This document shows, in pieces, positions 60,229 through 64,000 of a DNA stretch of 64,000 bases. Source of the stretch: Muricoccus harenae (lineage in GTDB: Bacteria > Pseudomonadota > Alphaproteobacteria > Acetobacterales > Acetobacteraceae); the NCBI RefSeq assembly GCF_009848505.1, contig NZ_WWDL01000009.1, positions 1-64,000 on the forward strand, given 5' to 3'. The position numbers and the translations under genes were made by a program. The notes beneath the pieces are model-generated. The model ran no database searches. It saw only the letters and a list, made by a program, of their open reading frames with translations, and was not told where the DNA came from. The first letter of the stretch is position 1, and the number at the start of each line of letters is the position of its first letter.

Positions 60229-62291
60229 CACTCGGCGGCCATGGCTGGGGTCGGCGCATGGGCACGCGCGCATTCGGCCATCACATCGCTGGCGCGGGCA
60301 AAGACATCGGCCTGCCAATAATCCGTGATAGCCAGGGTGAAGGGCGCGGTGCCGAGCTTGCCCGCATCGCCGGACGGTGCCGCCGTCAGGGCGGCCGGTG
60401 CGGGCGTCTCGTCCACTCGGGCGAAGGACGGGTTCACGGCCACCAGCCGCGTCCGGATAGCCGCCAGGTCGTCATATGGCAGCGCATGGCCGAGCAACTC
60501 GCTAGCCGCCCGCAGGATCCGCCAGTCCTCTCGCGCCTCGCCGGGCGGGAAGACCGCACGGCGGCCCCGCTGCACCCGGCCCTCCGTGCTCACATAGGTG
60601 CCGTCCTTCTCGAGATAGGTCGCACCCGGAAGGATCACATCGGCGCGCCCGGCGGCGCGATCGCCATGATGGCCTTGATAGATCACGAAAGTTTCCGGCG
60701 CGATCAGAGACGGATCCAGCTGATCCGCGCCGAGCAGCCAGAGCGCATCCACCCCGCCACCGAGCATGGCGCCAAGATCCTTGCCGCCCCGCCCCGGCAG
60801 GAAGCCGAGATCGAGCGCCGCCACCTGGCCACCCTGCGTGTGCAGCAGGTTGAAGCCATTCCACTCCGCCGTCACAGCGTTCAGCGACTGCGCCAGTGCC
60901 CAGGCTGCCGCAAGCACCGCCGCGCCATCCGGACGCGCCAGCGCACCCCGGCCAAGCAGGATCATCGGTCGCTTGGCGTTCCGCAGCACCTCGCCGAAGG
61001 CGCCATCCATCACGCCGCGCAGCGCATCGGGACCAACGCCCAGATGCTTCGTCGGATAGGTGAGGTTGGCGTCCACGCCGATCACGCCGACGGGCATGTG
61101 GCTGTTGATCACGCGCTTGCGGATGCGCGCGTTCAGCACCGGGGCCTCGACGCGCGGATTGCTGCCGATCACGAGCAGCGCATCGGCCTGCTCGATGCCG
61201 GCGATGCTCGTGTTGAACAGGTAGAAGGCGCGCTCAGACGCATCCAGCGCCGCGCCATCCTCGCGGCAATCCAGGTTCGTCGAACCCAGCGCCGCCATCA
61301 GGTCCTTCAGCGCGACCATGCTCTCCGCATCGGCCAGCCCACCAGCTACGGCGCCGATCCGGTCGCCCGGGAGCCCCTTCAGCTTCGTGGCAATGGCCTG
61401 GAAGGCCTCGGGCCAGCTCGCCGGGCGCAGCTTGCCGTCCTGGCGCAGCCAGGGACGGTCCAACCGGCGCTTCTTCAGCGCATCGAAGGAGAAGCGGCCA
61501 CGATCGGCCATCCACTCCTCGTTCACGTCCTCATGCACGCGCGGCAGGATGCGCAGCACATCGGGCCCGCGGCTGTCCACGCGGATATTGGTGCCGGTGG
61601 CGTCCAGGACATCCACGCTGTCGACCTTCGCCAGCTCCCAGGGCCGCGCCATGAAGGCATAGGGCCGGCTGGTCAGCGCGCCCACCGGGCAGATGTCGAT
61701 CAGGTTGCCCGACAACTCGGTGGAGAGCGCCTTCTCCACATAGGTCGTGATCTCCAGGGCCTCGCCGCGCCCAACCGCGCCGAGCTCCGGCACCCCGGCC
61801 ACCTCGGTCGCGAAGCGGACGCAGCGCGTGCACTGGATGCAACGCGTCATGATCGGCTTGATCAACGGACCCATGTACTTGTCCGTGACCGAGCGCTTGT
61901 GCTCGCGATAGCGGCTTTGGTCGCCGCCATAGGCAACGGCCTGGTCCTGCAGGTCGCACTCGCCGCCCTGGTCGCAAATCGGGCAGTCCAGCGGGTGGTT
62001 GATCAGCAGGAATTCCATCACCCCGCGCCGCGCGTTCCGCACGCCGGGGCTGTCGGTGATGATCTTCATCCCGTCCATCACCGGAAAGGCGCAGGAGGCA
62101 ACCGGCTTCGGCGCCTTCTCCACCTCGACCAGGCACATCCGGCAATTGCCGGCGACCGACAGGCGCTCATGGTAGCAGAAGCGCGGGATCTCCGCGCCGG
62201 CCAGCTCGGCGGCCTGGAGAGCCGTGGCGCCCAGCGGCACCTCGACCTCCTTGCCGTCGACCGTGACCTTGATGAGCTTCACATCGCTCAT
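60228..62291 (-). CDS. nuoG: NADH-quinone oxidoreductase subunit G
   Basis: Electron-wire subunit of complex I. The start is ATG 62291 ([20 protein letters not shown]); a GTG three codons upstream is also in frame. The 687 residues have a 2Fe-2S site C39, C50, C53, C67, the N5 ligands H99, C103, C106, C112, and the N4 ligands C151, C154, C157, C201. A molybdopterin-oxidoreductase-like domain without function as such follows. It lacks the extra N7 cluster motif as far as I can see. Confidence 0.97.
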   Translation of the reverse strand: MSDVKLIKVTVDGKEVEVPLGATALQAAELAGAEIPRFCYHERLSVAGNCRMCLVEVEKAPKPVASCAFPVMDGMKIITDSPGVRNARRGVMEFLLINHPLDCPICDQGGECDLQDQAVAYGGDQSRYREHKRSVTDKYMGPLIKPIMTRCIQCTRCVRFATEVAGVPELGAVGRGEALEITTYVEKALSTELSGNLIDICPVGALTSRPYAFMARPWELAKVDSVDVLDATGTNIRVDSRGPDVLRILPRVHEDVNEEWMADRGRFSFDALKKRRLDRPWLRQDGKLRPASWPEAFQAIATKLKGLPGDRIGAVAGGLADAESMVALKDLMAALGSTNLDCREDGAALDASERAFYLFNTSIAGIEQADALLVIGSNPRVEAPVLNARIRKRVINSHMPVGVIGVDANLTYPTKHLGVGPDALRGVMDGAFGEVLRNAKRPMILLGRGALARPDGAAVLAAAWALAQSLNAVTAEWNGFNLLHTQGGQVAALDLGFLPGRGGKDLGAMLGGGVDALWLLGADQLDPSLIAPETFVIYQGHHGDRAAGRADVILPGATYLEKDGTYVSTEGRVQRGRRAVFPPGEAREDWRILRAASELLGHALPYDDLAAIRTRLVAVNPSFARVDETPAPAALTAAPSGDAGKLGTAPFTLAITDYWQADVFARASDVMAECARAHAPTPAMAAE

Positions 62292-62296
62292 GGCAT

Positions 62297-63607
62297 TCAC
62301 TCCGCCGCCATGGGCATGGCGGGTGCGGCATGGCGCGCCTTATAGGCGGCGATCCGTTCTTCCATCATGGGCCGGAAATGCCGGATCAGCCCCTGAACCG
62401 GCCAGACGCCGCCATCGGCGAGCGCACAGATCGTGTGCCCCTCGATGCGCTTCGTCACATCTTCCAGCACGTCGATCTCATCGATCTCCGCGCGGCCCTC
62501 GACCATCCGATCCATCACGCGGCTGACCCAGCCCATGCCTTCACGGCAGGGCGTGCACTGGCCGCAGCTCTCATGCTTGTAGAACTTCGACAGGCGGGAG
62601 ATGGCGCGGATCAGGTCCGTGGACTTGTCCATCACGATCACCCCCGCCGTGCCAAGGCCAGTCTTGTGCTCGCGCAGCGCGTCGAAATCCATCAGCACGT
62701 CGTCGCAGATGTGCTTCGGCAGCAGCGGCGTGGAGGAGCCGCCAGGAATGACGCAGAGCAGGTTGTCCCAGCCCCCCCGCACGCCACCGGCATGGCGTTC
62801 GATGAGCTCCCGCAGCGGGATGCTCATCTCCTCCTCCACATTGCAGGGCTTGTTCACATGTCCCTGGATGCAGAAGATCTTGGTGCCGGAATTCTTCGGC
62901 CGCCCGAAGCCGGCGAACCAGCTTGCCCCGCGCCGCAGGATCTCCGGCACCACCGCAATGGTCTCGACATTGTTCACCGTCGTCGGCCGGCCATAGAGGC
63001 CCACCGCCGCCGGGAAAGGCGGCTTCAGCCGCGGCATGCCCTTCTTGCCCTCGAGGGACTCGATGAGGGCCGTCTCCTCGCCGCAGATATAGGCGCCGGC
63101 ACCGCGATGCACGTAGAGGTCGAAGGCATAGCCGGAGCCGGCGGCGTTATTCCCGAGCAGTCCCACCGCATAGGCCTCGTCGATCGCCGCCTGCAGGATG
63201 AGGTGCTCGTTGTAATACTCGCCGCGCACATAGATGTAGCCCGCCCGCGCATTCATCGCGACAGCAGCCAGCAGGCAGCCCTCGATCAGTGTGTGCGGAT
63301 CATGGCGGATGATGTCGCGATCCTTGCAGGTGCCGGGCTCCGACTCGTCGCAATTCACGACGAGATAGGAAGGCCGCCCCTCCGGATCGGGCTTGGGCAT
63401 GAAGGACCACTTCAGGCCCGTCGGGAAGCCTGCGCCGCCGCGGCCGCGAAGGCCGGACTGCTTCACCTCCTCGATGATCCACTCACGGCCCTTGGCGATG
63501 AGTCCCGCCGTACCGTCCCAGTTGCCGCGCTTCTGCGCCGCCTGCAGTCCCCAGTGCTGGAGACCGTACAGGTTGGTGAAGATGCGGTCCTTGTCCTGAA
63601 GGGCCAT
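62297..63607 (-). CDS. nuoF: NADH-quinone oxidoreductase subunit F
   Basis: Binds NADH and FMN and carries cluster N3. The start is ATG 63607 ([20 protein letters not shown]), 1 base after the nuoE stop. The 436 residues have the flavin/NADH site [10 protein letters not shown] at 55-64, [15 protein letters not shown], and N3 ligands C348, C351, C354 ([12 protein letters not shown]) and C394. Confidence 0.98.
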   Translation of the reverse strand: MALQDKDRIFTNLYGLQHWGLQAAQKRGNWDGTAGLIAKGREWIIEEVKQSGLRGRGGAGFPTGLKWSFMPKPDPEGRPSYLVVNCDESEPGTCKDRDIIRHDPHTLIEGCLLAAVAMNARAGYIYVRGEYYNEHLILQAAIDEAYAVGLLGNNAAGSGYAFDLYVHRGAGAYICGEETALIESLEGKKGMPRLKPPFPAAVGLYGRPTTVNNVETIAVVPEILRRGASWFAGFGRPKNSGTKIFCIQGHVNKPCNVEEEMSIPLRELIERHAGGVRGGWDNLLCVIPGGSSTPLLPKHICDDVLMDFDALREHKTGLGTAGVIVMDKSTDLIRAISRLSKFYKHESCGQCTPCREGMGWVSRVMDRMVEGRAEIDEIDVLEDVTKRIEGHTICALADGGVWPVQGLIRHFRPMMEERIAAYKARHAAPAMPMAAE

Positions 63608-63608
63608 C

Positions 63609-64000
63609 TCAATTGCCTCCCCGGCCCTCAAGCGTGGGCACGTCGAGCAGCGTAAGGGGACCACCCTCCGGCGCGCTGGTTTGCCGCCCGATGGTGCTGC
63701 CCGGCGCGGGACGCTCGCCGCGCTTCAGCGCTTCGATGAGCTGAACGGTGCGGTCGTAATCCAGGTCCTCATAGTAGTCGTCGTCCACCTGCAGGATCGG
63801 CGCGTTCACGCAGGCGCCGAGGCATTCCACCTCGCTGAGCGTGAACAGCCCGTCATTGCTCGTGTCGCCGTAACCCTTGAGGTGCCCGGCATCCTTGCAG
63901 GCACGCAGCACGTCGTCAGAACCGCGCAGCATGCAGGGCGTCGTCCCGCAGACCTGAAGATGGAACTTCCCGATCGGCTTGGTGTTGAACATGAAATAGA
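63609..64000 (-). CDS. nuoE: NADH-quinone oxidoreductase subunit E (5' end outside window)
   Basis: Carries the 2Fe-2S cluster N1a of complex I. The frame is still open at the right edge (residues YF precede the first Met seen, at 63992), so that Met is internal and the N-terminal helical domain lies beyond the window. Seen is [20 protein letters not shown] with the C-x4-C pair and [15 protein letters not shown] with the C-x3-C pair, followed by the Pro/Gly-rich tail. nuoF starts 1 base after the stop. Confidence 0.97.
   Translation of the reverse strand, partial: YFMFNTKPIGKFHLQVCGTTPCMLRGSDDVLRACKDAGHLKGYGDTSNDGLFTLSEVECLGACVNAPILQVDDDYYEDLDYDRTVQLIEALKRGERPAPGSTIGRQTSAPEGGPLTLLDVPTLEGRGGN

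Noticed and set aside
60258-62345. 695-codon plus-strand open frame opposite nuoG
   Set aside because: Antisense shadow with the same His/Arg/Ala-rich composition and no family motif. nuoG with all its cluster ligands is clearly the gene.

Overview
The window is a high-GC chromosomal segment of an alphaproteobacterium, most likely order Rhodospirillales and perhaps an Acetobacteraceae of the Roseomonas type. This rests on the gene content and order, the GTG/TTG start usage, a GTTC-N7-GTTC type SOS box in front of lexA, and a Gram-negative envelope gene set (kdsA, lpx genes, bamA, skp, lolCD). The exact genus is an inference.

Nearly all of the window is a run of housekeeping genes. From left to right: an IS5-type transposase end; ftsB and eno; a broken membrane-protein gene and wrbA; kdsA-pyrG-secG-tpiA on the minus strand; then on the plus strand ppiD-trpE-trpG-trpD-trpC-moaC-moeA-lexA. 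A minus-strand comEC broken by one in-frame TGA faces lexA and is divergent from gltX. After gltX come a chemotaxis receptor, a ycjF/ycjX pair and gloA. Next is the minus-strand envelope and translation block read rpsB-tsf-pyrH-frr-uppS-cdsA-dxr-rseP-bamA-skp-lpxD-fabZ-lpxA-lpxI. Then comes a small cassette of two paralogous genes of unknown function around a divergent nitroreductase. The window ends with dnaE-lolD-lolC-proS, a candidate small RNA, a DUF1467-type gene, a small secreted protein, rnj, a frameshifted coaX, birA and the respiratory complex I genes nuoE to nuoN (nuoE runs off the right edge).

The gene sets work together as follows. kdsA, lpxA/D/I and fabZ feed LPS and lipid A synthesis. 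bamA, skp, rseP and lolCD handle outer-membrane protein and lipoprotein traffic. dxr, uppS and cdsA supply isoprenoid carrier and phospholipid precursors. rpsB, tsf, frr, gltX and proS serve translation. dnaE and lexA serve replication and the SOS response. trpEGDC and moaC/moeA make tryptophan and molybdopterin. nuo genes drive proton-pumping respiration.

The less ordinary parts are the breaks in this conserved order: the IS fragment, the pseudogene plus wrbA, the mcp-ycjF-ycjX-gloA block and the nitroreductase cassette. Three genes also carry disabling lesions: comEC (nonsense), an unidentified membrane protein (frameshift plus nonsense) and coaX (frameshift). I saw no CRISPR array, prophage, tRNA or rRNA. 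I did not find a clearly new biological system; the best candidates for something undescribed are the paralogue-nitroreductase-paralogue cassette and the small RNA near 48.8-48.9 kb.
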